Notes: generated by a model not told the origin, from the letters alone. Shown: positions 36,539 through 46,175, counted from the stretch's first letter. The stretch: DNA of 64,000 nucleotides from Yeosuana aromativorans (GCF_014646655.1 NZ_BMNR01000006.1:124001-188000), one strand, 5' to 3'. Numbers and translations: made by a program.

Positions 36539-37828
36539 TTATTTTTTTAATCGCAATAGGGCGAAGCCAATAATGGCTGAGATTAAAGAACCAACAAGGA
36601 TGCCTATTTTGGCGGAATCAATATAAGTTGGGCTATTGGCAAATGCCAAACTAGCAATAAAAATGGCCATGGTAAAACCAATACCAGCCAAAAATGATAC
36701 CCCAATAATTTGCTTATTGGTAATATCAGACGGTACTTCAATAAGTTTTATTTTTTTGGCAAATAAGATGATAGATGTAATACCTATACTTTTACCTAAA
36801 ACCAAACAGATAATAATGTTAAGCACCAAAGCGGTTTCTAATTCTGCGCCACTATTGAGAACGACCCCCGCATTGGCCAAAGCAAACACTGGAATGATTA
36901 AATAAGCGACCCAATCGTGCAGATTGTGTTCTAAATGCTGAAGTGGCGATTGGAATTTATTGGTCCAGTCTTCTAAATCATCAATTTCTTGAATTTGCTC
37001 TTTTGAAAGAATTGGTGCATCGGTTCTTTTTGCCGCTTTAATATTATTTGCAATAGTTATTAAATTATCTATGAACTCTGGTGTTTTTATTTCTTGCCTG
37101 ATTGGTACCGAAAAAGCTAATAAAACACCCGCAAGCGTTGGATGGATTCCTGATTTTAAAAACAAGGTCCAAATAACAAGCCCAAGAACAATCATCAAAA
37201 ATTTGGAATAATATCCTTTATAGGACAAAAAGTATAAAAAAGCCAAAAGAAGTAACGCAATGCCCAACAACCCCATTTTTATGGTTCCGCTATAAAATAA
37301 AGCAATGACCAAAACAGCTCCCAAATCGTCAACAATGGCAAAGGCCGTTAAAAATATTTTTAGGCTTAATGGCACTTTATTCCCTAGAACTTTTAAAATG
37401 GCCAACGAAAAGGCTATGTCTGTAGCCATGGGAATGCCCCAACCTTTAAGTGTATCGGGGTTTTGATTAATGAGAATAAAAAACAATACGGGAACAATCA
37501 TTCCGCCTAAAGCGCCCAGAAGCGGGAACGCTATTTTTTTTACGGAATTGAGTTCGCCAATTAGGAATTCCCGTTTAATTTCAAGCCCTATCAGGAAAAA
37601 GAAAATGGCCATTAGCCCATCATTGATCCATAGAATTAAAGGCTTGTTCAGTTCAAAGCTTTCACTAGTAAATCCAATTTTATATTCCCAAAGGGAATGA
37701 TAACTTTCTGAAAGCGGAGAATTGGCCCAAACAAGTGCTAAAATAGTGGCAATCAATAATAGAATACCACTGGAACTTTCAATTTTAACGAATTTTTGAA
37801 ATGGTGAAAGAATATTGTCGGGTACCAT
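36539..37828 (-). CDS. nhaA: Na+/H+ antiporter NhaA
   Basis: 429 residues with about 12 membrane helices. The ion-binding aspartates are in PMATDIAFSLA and AIVDDLGAVL. The central loop (about 240-300) is longer than in E. coli NhaA. It exports Na+ in exchange for protons, in keeping with a saline habitat. It lies among heme genes, 10 bases before hemF and 14 after the GNAT gene on the minus strand; a link to heme synthesis is not evident and co-transcription may be incidental. Confidence 0.95.
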   Translation of the reverse strand: MVPDNILSPFQKFVKIESSSGILLLIATILALVWANSPLSESYHSLWEYKIGFTSESFELNKPLILWINDGLMAIFFFLIGLEIKREFLIGELNSVKKIAFPLLGALGGMIVPVLFFILINQNPDTLKGWGIPMATDIAFSLAILKVLGNKVPLSLKIFLTAFAIVDDLGAVLVIALFYSGTIKMGLLGIALLLLAFLYFLSYKGYYSKFLMIVLGLVIWTLFLKSGIHPTLAGVLLAFSVPIRQEIKTPEFIDNLITIANNIKAAKRTDAPILSKEQIQEIDDLEDWTNKFQSPLQHLEHNLHDWVAYLIIPVFALANAGVVLNSGAELETALVLNIIICLVLGKSIGITSIILFAKKIKLIEVPSDITNKQIIGVSFLAGIGFTMAIFIASLAFANSPTYIDSAKIGILVGSLISAIIGFALLRLKK

Positions 37829-37842
37829 AATTGTTTATTGTT

Positions 37843-38379
37843 TTATTGGGCAAACAGCTCGTATAATTCCATGTCCAAAGGAGCTTCCCCGATTGGTGTA
37901 AATTCTTCTTTTAATGTTTTTTGCCAAACAAAATTGTTTTTTACAGCTACTTTTATGCTTGCCATATTGCTTTTATGTGAAATGATTTGAAGCTTCTCCA
38001 GTTTTAGTTCCTGAAAAGCAAATCTTGACGTTGCCTGAATGGCCTCGCTCATCCAGCCTTTACCTTCAAATGGTTTGCCTATGCAATAGGCGAGCTCCGC
38101 TTTTTTTTTATCCCAATCAATGGCTTTTAAAATAATCAAACCAGCTATGTTTTTCGAGTGTTTATCCTTAATTGTAAACGTATATTCCAATTTGGATTTC
38201 ATATATCCATCACGCTTAAAAATATATGATTTGGTACTTTCCAAGGTTCTGTTTTCAGAAAGGGTTTTTGGAAGATAGCGCTTAAAATGTTCAGTGTTTG
38301 ACACCAATAATTTATTAAGATTAAGGGCATCATCAAAATTTAAGGGTTCAACATAAAATGTGTCTGAGCTATAGTTCAT
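37843..38379 (-). CDS. GNAT-family N-acetyltransferase (RimJ/RimL type)
   Basis: 178 residues, one acetyltransferase_3 domain. AELAYCIGKPFEGKGWMSEA is the acetyl-CoA binding motif region (Q/R-x-x-G-x-G/A variant reading FEGKGW), and the late SHKSNMASIKVAVKNNF stretch matches RimJ/RimL proteins, which acetylate protein N-termini or small molecules. The substrate is unknown. It sits between hemE and nhaA on the minus strand, 121 bases after hemE. A hairpin of 8-base arms (TTTCAAAT at 38426-38433, ATTTGAAA at 38439-38446) lies in that gap. Confidence 0.88.
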   Translation of the reverse strand: MNYSSDTFYVEPLNFDDALNLNKLLVSNTEHFKRYLPKTLSENRTLESTKSYIFKRDGYMKSKLEYTFTIKDKHSKNIAGLIILKAIDWDKKKAELAYCIGKPFEGKGWMSEAIQATSRFAFQELKLEKLQIISHKSNMASIKVAVKNNFVWQKTLKEEFTPIGEAPLDMELYELFAQ

Positions 38380-38500
38380 TAGTATGTAATCTCATTTTGA
38401 TTGTGAGCTATTGAAAGCAATTTTGTTTCAAATCTGAAATTTGAAAAACTGAAAATAAGAAAAATATTATAACAAACCTATTGCATTATTGAGCCACAGA

Positions 38501-39523
38501 TTACTTGTATTCTTTCACGGCATCAATAAAGGCTTTTGCGTTTTCCAACGGAATGTTTGGCAAAATGCCGTGCCCAAGATTAACAATGTATTTGTCTTTT
38601 CCAAACTCATTGATCATTTGATGCACCATCTTTTTGATTTCTGAAGGTGGCGATAACAATCTTGCAGGGTCAAAATTTCCTTGAAGTGTCATGTTTCCGC
38701 CTGTTAAATAGCGGGCATTTTTAGGTGAGCAGGTCCAGTCAATACCAAGTGCAGAGGCATTGGATTTTGCCATTTCTCCCAAAGCAAACCAACACCCTTT
38801 TCCGAAGGCAATAACAGGAGCGTCATCTTTTAACGCTTCAATGATTTGGTTGATATATTGCCAAGAAAACTCTTGGTAATCAACAGGAGAAAGCATGCCA
38901 CCCCAAGAATCGAATATTTGTACAGCATTAACCCCGGCTTCTACTTTGGCTTTTAAGTAAGCTATGGTTGTGTCGGTTATTTTTTGCAATAATTGGTGTG
39001 CTGCTACTGGATTTGTAAAACAAAATTCTTTGGCTTTATCATAGGTTTTGCTTCCCTGACCTTGAACAACGTAGCACAAAATAGTCCATGGTGAACCGGC
39101 AAAACCAATTAAAGGCACTTCATCGTTCAACAATTCTTTAGTGGCTTTAATGGCCTGCATGACATAACCTAGTTCTTCATGTACATTAGGAACAACAACA
39201 GCATCAACCCCTTTTTGGTCACGAACCGGATTTGGAAGGTATGGACCAAAGTTAGGTTTCATTTGCACCTCAATATTCATGGCTTGTGGAATGACCAAAA
39301 TATCACTGAATAAAATAGCGGCGTCCATTCCAAACCGTCTAATAGGCTGTACTGTAATTTCACTGGCTAATTCAGGTGTTTGACAACGCGTAAAGAAATC
39401 ATACTTTTCGCGTAGCGCTATAAATTCTGGTAAATAACGGCCAGCTTGACGCATCATCCAAACAGGTGGACGTTCAACAGTTTCTCCTTTTAAAGCTCTT
39501 AAAAATAAATCGTTTTTTATCAT
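38501..39523 (-). CDS. hemE: Uroporphyrinogen decarboxylase
   Basis: 340 residues. The N-terminal signature is [16 protein letters not shown], and the second is [20 protein letters not shown]. The active-site Asp lies in the [11 protein letters not shown] region. The enzyme removes four carboxyl groups from uroporphyrinogen III. It follows the hemC-hemD fusion on the same strand after an 82-base gap that contains two hairpin repeats (39531, 39575). Confidence 0.97.
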   Translation of the reverse strand: MIKNDLFLRALKGETVERPPVWMMRQAGRYLPEFIALREKYDFFTRCQTPELASEITVQPIRRFGMDAAILFSDILVIPQAMNIEVQMKPNFGPYLPNPVRDQKGVDAVVVPNVHEELGYVMQAIKATKELLNDEVPLIGFAGSPWTILCYVVQGQGSKTYDKAKEFCFTNPVAAHQLLQKITDTTIAYLKAKVEAGVNAVQIFDSWGGMLSPVDYQEFSWQYINQIIEALKDDAPVIAFGKGCWFALGEMAKSNASALGIDWTCSPKNARYLTGGNMTLQGNFDPARLLSPPSEIKKMVHQMINEFGKDKYIVNLGHGILPNIPLENAKAFIDAVKEYK

Positions 39524-39530
39524 ATCTTTT

Positions 39531-39549
39531 ATTCCTACTAAGGCAGGAT
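39531..39549. repeat. Degenerate copy of the ATTCCTGC hairpin repeat
   Basis: ATTCCTAC (39531-39538) and GCAGGATT (39542-39549) give an imperfect version of the hairpin seen at 5067. It lies in the hemE/hemCD gap. Confidence 0.45.
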
Positions 39550-39574
39550 TCTATATTAAATTCATATGGCTGAG

Positions 39575-39595
39575 ATGCTGAAACTTGTTCAGCAT
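39575..39595. repeat. Hairpin repeat ATGCTGAA / TTCAGCAT
   Basis: Perfect 8-base arms 39575-39582 and 39588-39595 with a five-base loop. The element resembles a dispersed intergenic repeat I know from other Bacteroidota genomes. No T-run follows in either direction. Confidence 0.55.
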
Positions 39596-39605
39596 GACAA
39601 CAAAA

Positions 39606-41183
39606 CTATACATAATGTTCATTGACCAGTTCTATCACGCTTTCAACAGTTGGAACCTTAGAAATCCTAACATCTTCAAAATGTTTTCTGGCTTCTTCAG
39701 CAGTGGTTTCTCCAATACAAAAGGCTATTTTATTAGCTTTGTTTTGTTGAATATAGCTTTGAACCGTTGAAGGACTATAAAACATAACGCCCTGTGTTTG
39801 GTCGTCTACTTTCACAGAAGAATAAACAGTTTTGTAAGCTTCAACTTCATGAACCGTGATGTTGTTTTTTTCTAAAATGTTTGGCAAATCATCCAAGCGC
39901 AAATCACTGCAGAAATAGGTAACTTCAACACCTTCCATATACTCAACTAAGTAGTTGGCCAATTTTTTTGCGTTATTTTCTGAATGTGTAACAGGCCCAA
40001 TTTTTTGCTCTATTAATTTTTTGGTTCTTCGGCCAACACAATAAATATTTTTAAACTGCAATTCTTCTGGCGAAAAATTTGTAGTTAATGACTCCACCGC
40101 ATTTTTACTGGTGATGATGACGTTTTTAATAGCTGGTTTTAAAATCGTCTTAGGCAGTCTATTTATGCTTATTTTTATAAAATCTGAACTGTCGACCGTT
40201 ATTTTGGTACCTAGCAAATGTCTTTGGTCTTCGGTTAACGCTTTGGTTGAATAGACCATAGTTTCTTTGTCAGATCGTTTCAGCTCATCCATCAGGCGCT
40301 TACCTCCTCTGTCAATGATGTATTGTGCACAATATTGGGCTATATTGTGATGTGAACCTAATTTTTCAATGCGGTTGACTTCGATTTTTTTAGACCCATC
40401 TTTGCTCAATAGCACACCTTTAAAGGTTACTTCGTCATTTTTTATTTTGGCAATGGCTCCTATAGGAGCCGTACAACCACCCTCTAATCGGTTTAAAAAT
40501 TCACGCTCAATGCTGGTGCAAATTTCGGTTTCTTCATGGTTTAGTTCTGCACAGGCATTTACGGCATAATCATTTTCCTGCAAAGCAGTAATCATAACAG
40601 CACCTTGTGCCGGTGCTGGAACCATCCAATCTAAATTAATGGCTTCTTCTGGGCGGATGCCAATGCGGCCTAATCCAGCTGCAGCAAAAATGGCTGCATT
40701 CCAGTGGTCGTTATCTTTTAATTTTTGCATTCTTGAATGCATGTTGCCTCGCAAATCAACAATGGTGTGCGTTGGATATCTATTGAGCCATTGTGCTCTC
40801 CGACGCAAACTGCCTGTGGCAATAATGGCCTCCTTTTGGGATAAAAACTCTTCGTTGTTTTTAAAAACCAATGTATCATTAATGTTTCCGCGTTTTATAA
40901 CGGCAGCCTGTATGATTCCTTTTGGCAAAATAGTGGGAACATCTTTAAGGGAATGAACAGCAATGTCAATATCATAGTTTAACATGGCAATATCCAGCGT
41001 TCGGGTAAAAATGCCGGTGATTCCCAATTCATATAAAGGCTTGTCAAGCACTAAGTCCCCTGTAGATTTTACCGGGATTAATTCTGTTTTGTAGCCTAAA
41101 TTTTCAAGTTGTTGTTGTACGGTCTTAGCTTGCCATAGCGCTAATTCACTATCGCGGGTACCAATTCGTATGATTTTAGACAT
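39606..41183 (-). CDS. hemCD: Fused porphobilinogen deaminase and uroporphyrinogen-III synthase
   Basis: 525 residues in one frame. The N-terminal part (about 1-300) is HemC: RIGTRDSELALWQAK, HSLKDVPT, ATGSLRRRAQ and the dipyrromethane attachment site GGCTAPIGA (Cys237). The C-terminal part (about 310-525) matches HemD, e.g. VIITSKNAVES and FYSPSTVQSYI, and a sequence ending near NEHYV. HemC makes the linear tetrapyrrole and HemD closes it with ring inversion, so the fusion could pass the unstable intermediate directly. The start overlaps the end of hemA by eight bases. Fusions of this kind occur in some bacteria. Confidence 0.93.
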   Translation of the reverse strand: MSKIIRIGTRDSELALWQAKTVQQQLENLGYKTELIPVKSTGDLVLDKPLYELGITGIFTRTLDIAMLNYDIDIAVHSLKDVPTILPKGIIQAAVIKRGNINDTLVFKNNEEFLSQKEAIIATGSLRRRAQWLNRYPTHTIVDLRGNMHSRMQKLKDNDHWNAAIFAAAGLGRIGIRPEEAINLDWMVPAPAQGAVMITALQENDYAVNACAELNHEETEICTSIEREFLNRLEGGCTAPIGAIAKIKNDEVTFKGVLLSKDGSKKIEVNRIEKLGSHHNIAQYCAQYIIDRGGKRLMDELKRSDKETMVYSTKALTEDQRHLLGTKITVDSSDFIKISINRLPKTILKPAIKNVIITSKNAVESLTTNFSPEELQFKNIYCVGRRTKKLIEQKIGPVTHSENNAKKLANYLVEYMEGVEVTYFCSDLRLDDLPNILEKNNITVHEVEAYKTVYSSVKVDDQTQGVMFYSPSTVQSYIQQNKANKIAFCIGETTAEEARKHFEDVRISKVPTVESVIELVNEHYV

Positions 41184-42435
41184 TTATTAAGGTTTCTAAT
41201 TGGAACACTTTTTTTATGAGCTCAAGGCTTTCATCTGTAGAAATATTGTCGTCCTTGAGGTGATGTGCAAAGTGATTAGTTATTTTTTGAATAAGGTTAT
41301 TGGTAATGAGCTCGGCTTGTTCTTCATTAAAATCAGCGTTCTTTTTGCGCAGTGTTTCCAGTTCGGCATTTTTAAAGTCAAGCAATTTGTTTTTTAAGGC
41401 TTTTATGGTTGGAGCAAATTTTCTGGTCTCTAGCCAATCATTGAACTCTTTTTTAACGTCTTCAATTATGGCTTCTGCATACGGAATGTGCTCTTTTCTT
41501 TTTTCGTGGGTCTCATCGGTGATTTTAGATAAATCATCTAAATGCACCAACATCACATTGGGTAAATCCTGCACATTTTCATGCACGTTTTTTGGTATGG
41601 ATAAATCTAAAATCAGTAATGATCTACCAGATTGTATAAGATGCTTGTCCACAGTAGGCCTTTGGGCTCCTGTTGCTACAATTAATATATCCGAATTGCT
41701 GATTTCTTCTTGTAAATTGGTATAATCCTTTACAACTAAATTAAATTTTCCGGCAATATTTTCAGCGGTGTTTTTAGTTCTGTTAATGAGTGTTATGCGT
41801 TCATTTTTGGTGTGTTTCACCAAGTTTTCGCAAGTATTTCTTCCAATCTTACCAGTACCAAAAAGTAAGATGTTTTTATTAGAAACATCTTCAACAGAAT
41901 TTAAAATATATTGTACAGAAGCAAATGACACCGAAGTGGCTCCTGAGGAGATTTCGGTTTCGGTCTTTATACGTTTACTGGCTTGAATAACAGCGTTAAC
42001 AAGGCGCTCTATAAACGGATTTAATAAATCCATTTTTTTTGATACAATGGCACTCTTTTTTATTTGGCTAATAATTTCAAAATCACCAAGTATCTGACTG
42101 TCCAGACCAGAACCAACCCTAAACATATGGGTAATGGCTTCTTGGTTTTTATAAACATAGGCCACTTTTTGAAACTCTTCAACAGTACCTTTTGTATTGT
42201 CACACAGTAATTTTATAAGCTGAAAGGGATGTTGTGAAAATCCATAAATTTCAGTTCTGTTACAAGTAGATGTAACGACCAAGCTCTCAATGCCTGCCTC
42301 TTTGGCCTGATTGAGTAGCGCTATTTTGGAATTTTCATCTAAACTAAACCGTCCCCTTATAACTGCATCCGCTTTTTTGTAGCTTAAACCAATAACATAA
42401 AAGGAGTTACTTTTTGATATATTATATTGCTGCAT
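41176..42435 (-). CDS. hemA: Glutamyl-tRNA reductase
   Basis: 419 residues. The catalytic cysteine is in VVTSTCNRTEIYG, followed by FRVGSGLDSQILGDFEI, NAD(P) Rossmann LLFGTGKIGRNTCENL and a dimerisation tail. It reduces glutamyl-tRNA to glutamate-1-semialdehyde, the first step of the C5 route. hemL, the next enzyme, is not in the window. A good promoter (TTG-N21-TACATTTG) lies just upstream. The divergent neighbour is an AraC regulator. Confidence 0.96.
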   Translation of the reverse strand: MQQYNISKSNSFYVIGLSYKKADAVIRGRFSLDENSKIALLNQAKEAGIESLVVTSTCNRTEIYGFSQHPFQLIKLLCDNTKGTVEEFQKVAYVYKNQEAITHMFRVGSGLDSQILGDFEIISQIKKSAIVSKKMDLLNPFIERLVNAVIQASKRIKTETEISSGATSVSFASVQYILNSVEDVSNKNILLFGTGKIGRNTCENLVKHTKNERITLINRTKNTAENIAGKFNLVVKDYTNLQEEISNSDILIVATGAQRPTVDKHLIQSGRSLLILDLSIPKNVHENVQDLPNVMLVHLDDLSKITDETHEKRKEHIPYAEAIIEDVKKEFNDWLETRKFAPTIKALKNKLLDFKNAELETLRKKNADFNEEQAELITNNLIQKITNHFAHHLKDDNISTDESLELIKKVFQLETLINV

Positions 42436-42459
42436 GAGTAGATTTCAAAATTTCTTTAA

Positions 42460-42491
42460 CAAATGTATAGAGCTAAATCGAAAAAAAACAA
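42460..42491 (-). promoter_or_regulatory. Promoter of hemA
   Basis: On the minus strand TTG (42491-42489), 21 bases, TACATTTG (42467-42460). The hemA ATG is 25 bases downstream. The match to the Bacteroidota -33/-7 consensus is good. Confidence 0.6.
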
Positions 42492-42546
42492 CGCCAAAAG
42501 AACTTTTAGTATCGATTCTGGGTTTTTAAACAAAATTTTTAATATT

Positions 42547-42569
42547 ATATGATATTTATCATATTTTTG
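42547..42569. promoter_or_regulatory. FNR/CRP-like palindrome overlapping the AraC -7 box
   Basis: ATATGATA (42547-42554), TT, TATCATAT (42557-42564): an 18-base perfect palindrome whose core TGAT-N4-ATCA matches the FNR half-site spacing. It overlaps TATTTTTG (42562-42569), a -7 box for the AraC gene 37 bases downstream. A bound factor would block that promoter; it also lies about 60-100 bases from the hemA boxes. Confidence 0.5.
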
Positions 42570-42605
42570 GCTTAAAATTTAAGGTTTTTAAAATATTAGT
42601 TTAGA

Positions 42606-43526
42606 ATGAATCTAAATAGAATTAATGATCCACATCCTGAAGACGACAAAAAAAATGTCGCTAAAAGGTATTTTGAGGAAACAATTGTTGATGATGGTTT
42701 TTTTGTACTGACCTATAAAAATGATGACAATAAGGTTCAAAATTTGCAACGCGATGTACAAAGTGATTATATACAGTTTCATTTTTGTTTGAAGGGGTTG
42801 TGTAAATTTATTTTTAATGAAGGCACTTACATTTTAAATATTTTAGAAGAAAATTCGCTACTCTTGTATAATCCCCAACGAAGCTTGCCCATCAACATAG
42901 ATGTTAACCCAAACTCCTGGATTGTTTCTGTTTTAATTTCCATTAAAAAGTTTCATGCGTTGTTTTCCTTAGAAGCCGATTATATTTCGTTTTTGAATGC
43001 CGAGAACAAAGAAAAAAAATATTATAAGGATGGTGAAATCTCGCCTTCTATGGCCATTGTTTTAAACCAGTTAATAAATTACAACCTAAACCAATCCATA
43101 AAGCATTTATACTTTAAGGGCAAAGCCTATGAAATTTTGAGTTTGTATTTTAACAGAAATGAAGACGCCAATGTTGAGCAATGTCCGTTTTTGGTTGATG
43201 AAACCAATGTCATTAAAATACGAAAAGCCAAAGACATAATCATTTCAAAAATGGCCGAACCGCCCAGTTTACAAGAGTTGGCAGATGAAATAGGATTGAG
43301 CTTAAAAAAGCTAAAAGATGGGTTTAAGCAAATTTATGGCGATTCTGTTTTTAGTTTTTTATTCGATTATAAAATGGAGGTTGCCAGAAAACTGTTAGAA
43401 TCGGGAGACAATAACGTTAATGAAGTGGGACTTAAAGTGGGATATAGTACATCAAGCCATTTTATTGCGGCTTTTAAAAAGAAATATGGAACGACTCCAA
43501 AAAAATATTTAATGTCGTTAAATTAA
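42606..43526 (+). CDS. AraC-family transcriptional regulator, divergent from hemA
   Basis: 306 residues. The N-terminal sensor part (about 1-180) is unassigned and contains a cupin-like stretch around IQFHFCLKGLCKFIFNEG. The C-terminal double helix-turn-helix (about 205-305) has SLQELADEIGLSLKKLK and VNEVGLKVGYSTSSHFIAAFKKKYGTTPKKY, the AraC signature. Position between hemA and hemH suggests heme or iron control, as in several Flavobacteria; no direct evidence of its target. Its upstream region holds a symmetrical palindrome. Confidence 0.9.
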   Translation: MNLNRINDPHPEDDKKNVAKRYFEETIVDDGFFVLTYKNDDNKVQNLQRDVQSDYIQFHFCLKGLCKFIFNEGTYILNILEENSLLLYNPQRSLPINIDVNPNSWIVSVLISIKKFHALFSLEADYISFLNAENKEKKYYKDGEISPSMAIVLNQLINYNLNQSIKHLYFKGKAYEILSLYFNRNEDANVEQCPFLVDETNVIKIRKAKDIIISKMAEPPSLQELADEIGLSLKKLKDGFKQIYGDSVFSFLFDYKMEVARKLLESGDNNVNEVGLKVGYSTSSHFIAAFKKKYGTTPKKYLMSLN

Positions 43527-43538
43527 ATCATGTAACAA

Positions 43539-43700
43539 ATGAAATATTTATCTGCAGAAATTGAAGCATTCTCTGAGCGAACAAATGTAAAATCATTAGT
43601 GAGACCCACTATTTCCTGTGGTATTTTTCAAGATTATGAAGGCAATGAACCCCATTTAAGTATACAAGCTCAAAAGAACACAGAACAAACCAACATTTAA
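43539..43700 (+). CDS. Possible small protein, 53 residues
   Basis: The frame starts MKYLSAEIEA 12 bases after the AraC stop and ends at 43700. It includes charged and hydrophobic residues, one Cys (in SCGIF) and no signal peptide. It lies on the same strand between the AraC gene and hemH, so it may be in the same transcript. I recognise no family. Codon make-up looks coding, yet the length is small enough for chance. Confidence 0.45.
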   Translation: MKYLSAEIEAFSERTNVKSLVRPTISCGIFQDYEGNEPHLSIQAQKNTEQTNI

Positions 43701-43779
43701 AAATTGCCATAAATAGTTGTTTTATTGTAATTAAAGTAAATTAAACCGCTTTTATAATTTTGTATTGTATTTTTGTGCA

Positions 43780-44793
43780 ATGAAAAAAGGAATCCTGTTA
43801 GTAAATCTTGGTTCTCCAGACAGTCCAGAACCTAAAGATGTCAAGAAATATTTAGGTGAATTTTTAATGGATGAACGTGTTATAGACGTTCCGCTTTGGG
43901 CCAGAACATTATTGGTAAAAGGCATTATACTGAACACGCGCCCTAAAGCTTCAGCCGCTGCTTACAAAAAAATATGGTGGGATGAAGGGTCTCCGCTGAT
44001 TGTAATTTCTGAAAGACTTCAAGCAAAAGTTCAAAAACAAGTTGATGTTCCCGTTGGTTTAGCCATGCGTTACGGAAGCATGTCCATAGAAAAAGGACTT
44101 CAAGAATTGGTTGACAAAGGCGTAGAGGAAGTCTTGTTAATTCCATTGTATCCGCAATTTGCCATGGCAACAACCGAAACAATAGTTGTATTAGCTGAAG
44201 ATATTCAAAAAGAGAAATTCCCGAATTTGAAAATGGAATCATTACCAGCTTTTTATAATAATCCTGATTATATAGAAGTGCTTTCAAATTCCATAAAAAA
44301 GCATTTAGAAGGAAAAACATTTGATCACTTATTGTTTTCGTATCATGGCGTTCCAGAGCGCCACATTAGAAAAAGCGACATTACCAAATCGCATTGTAAA
44401 ATAGATGGTAGTTGCTGTGTAACGCCTTCAAAAGCACATGAATTTTGTTACAGGCATCAGTGTTATGAAGTCACGCGTTTGGTAGCTGAAAAACTAGAAC
44501 TTACAGATGGTAAGTTTTCAACCTCGTTTCAATCGCGCTTAGGATTTGACCCGTGGTTGCAACCCTATACAGACAGAACGATTGAACGATTGGGTAAACA
44601 AGGCATTAAAAACATGGCTATTGTGACCCCTGCATTTGTAAGTGATTGTTTGGAGACTTTAGAGGAAATAGCTATGGAAGGTCAAGAAATTTTTCATGAA
44701 ATGGGAGGTAATGAATTTACCACGGTTCCTTGTTTGAATGATGATGATGCGTGGGCAAGCTTGATATCAGAATGGATAACTAACTGGGTGTAA
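43780..44793 (+). CDS. hemH: Ferrochelatase
   Basis: 337 residues from the ATG at 43780. The N-terminal GILLVNLGSPDSP and the catalytic SYHGVPERHIRK (His) mark the family; a Cys cluster (KIDGSCC...CYRHQC) could bind a [2Fe-2S] centre or metals, as in some bacterial forms. It inserts iron into protoporphyrin IX or, in the coproporphyrin route, coproporphyrin III; hemF and hemJ nearby favour the protoporphyrin route. An earlier ATG at 43765 lies at the -7 box TATTTTTG (43768-43775) and is rejected. Confidence 0.96.
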   Translation: MKKGILLVNLGSPDSPEPKDVKKYLGEFLMDERVIDVPLWARTLLVKGIILNTRPKASAAAYKKIWWDEGSPLIVISERLQAKVQKQVDVPVGLAMRYGSMSIEKGLQELVDKGVEEVLLIPLYPQFAMATTETIVVLAEDIQKEKFPNLKMESLPAFYNNPDYIEVLSNSIKKHLEGKTFDHLLFSYHGVPERHIRKSDITKSHCKIDGSCCVTPSKAHEFCYRHQCYEVTRLVAEKLELTDGKFSTSFQSRLGFDPWLQPYTDRTIERLGKQGIKNMAIVTPAFVSDCLETLEEIAMEGQEIFHEMGGNEFTTVPCLNDDDAWASLISEWITNWV

Positions 44794-44805
44794 AAAATAA
44801 TTTAA

Positions 44806-46158
44806 ATGGCAAAAGTATCTTCCCAAGATTTGGGGTCCCAACCAATCAATAAATTACTCATTAAACAAGCCGTTCCAGCCTCTATAGGGATATTGGTCAT
44901 GTCACTTAATATTTTAGTGGATACTATCTTTGTTGGCAATTGGATTGGCTCAACAGCCATTGCCGCCATTAATGTGGTACTACCAGTTTCTTTTTTTATT
45001 GCGGCTTTAGGGATGTCAATTGGCATTGGAGGATCCTCAATTATCTCAAGGGCACTTGGCGCCAAAAACAACGAAAAAGCACTTACAACTTTTGGAAATC
45101 AAATAACATTAACGCTATTATTGACTGTATCTTTGGTCGTTCTAGGTTTGCTGTTTACTGATAGCATTATTTTGTCCTTTGGTGGTAAAGGAGCCATTTT
45201 TGAGCCCGCAAAAATATACTATAAGATTGTGCTGTATGGGGTCCCGTTTTTAGCATTATGTATGATGGGAAACACCGTGATTAGAGCAGAAGGCAAGCCT
45301 AAGTTTGCCATGTATGCCATGATGATTCCATCGGTCAGCAATCTACTTATGGATTATATTTTTATTAATCTGTTGGATTTTGGAATGGAAGGCGCAGCTT
45401 GGGCTACGTCTATTTCTTATATTATTTGCTTTGCCTTTATTTTGTGGTTTTTTCTATCAAAAAATTCAGAATTAAAAATTGATGTTTTCCATTTTGGCCT
45501 AAACCGTTCCATTGTATCTGAAATTGCTTCTTTGGGATTTGTAACCTTATCCAGACAGGCGGTGGTGAGTATTACCTATTTGTTTATGAACAATATTCTG
45601 TTTGATTTAGGCGGTGAGACCTCTGTGACCTCCTACGCCATTGTTGGTAGAATGCTCATGTTTGCCATGTTTCCGGTATTGGGTTTAACCCAAGGATTTT
45701 TACCCATTGCGGGATTTAATTATGGTGCCCAAAATTATGCTAGGGTCAGGGAAACCATTAACACATCCATAAAATATGCTATGGGTTTGGCCACCTTGGT
45801 ATTTATTGTTTTAATGATTTTTCCAGAAGCCATCACCAGAATGTTTACTAGTGATGTGTCCGTTTTAAACCAAACACCAAATGATATGCGCTGGGTGTTT
45901 GCGGCAACGCCCATAATTGCCATTCAGCTAATAGGTGCTGCCTATTTTCAAGCTATTGGCAAAGCCATTCCAGCACTTTTACTAACCCTTTTAAGGCAAG
46001 GTCTGTTTTTTATTCCTTTGATATTGATTTTACCTAAGTTTTATGGAGAATTAGGCGTTTGGATGTCATTCCCAATTTCTGATTTACTTTCAACCTTAGT
46101 AACGGCTTATTTTTTAAACAGGGAAGTGAGAAAGGGATTAATTGAACAATTAATTTAA
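44806..46158 (+). CDS. MATE-family multidrug efflux transporter
   Basis: 450 residues with 12 predicted membrane helices in two similar halves. The N-terminal DLGSQPINKLLIKQAVPASI and LNILVDTIFVGNWIG segments and the second-half ALGLTQGFLPIAGFNYGA equivalent (VLGLTQGFLPIAGFNYGAQN) fit the NorM/DinF-type MATE family. Such pumps export cationic compounds using Na+ or H+. It begins 12 bases after hemH, so may be part of its transcript; a porphyrin-export role is possible but unproved. Confidence 0.92.
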   Translation: MAKVSSQDLGSQPINKLLIKQAVPASIGILVMSLNILVDTIFVGNWIGSTAIAAINVVLPVSFFIAALGMSIGIGGSSIISRALGAKNNEKALTTFGNQITLTLLLTVSLVVLGLLFTDSIILSFGGKGAIFEPAKIYYKIVLYGVPFLALCMMGNTVIRAEGKPKFAMYAMMIPSVSNLLMDYIFINLLDFGMEGAAWATSISYIICFAFILWFFLSKNSELKIDVFHFGLNRSIVSEIASLGFVTLSRQAVVSITYLFMNNILFDLGGETSVTSYAIVGRMLMFAMFPVLGLTQGFLPIAGFNYGAQNYARVRETINTSIKYAMGLATLVFIVLMIFPEAITRMFTSDVSVLNQTPNDMRWVFAATPIIAIQLIGAAYFQAIGKAIPALLLTLLRQGLFFIPLILILPKFYGELGVWMSFPISDLLSTLVTAYFLNREVRKGLIEQLI

Positions 46159-46175
46159 ATAGTTTATAAATAGCA

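Noticed and set aside
38426-38446. Hairpin between hemE and the GNAT gene as a terminator
   Set aside because: There is no T-run after the stem on the minus strand, so it is not called as a terminator.
43765-43779. Longer start of hemH
   Set aside because: It begins at the -7 box; MKKGILLVNLGSPDSP fits the family start.
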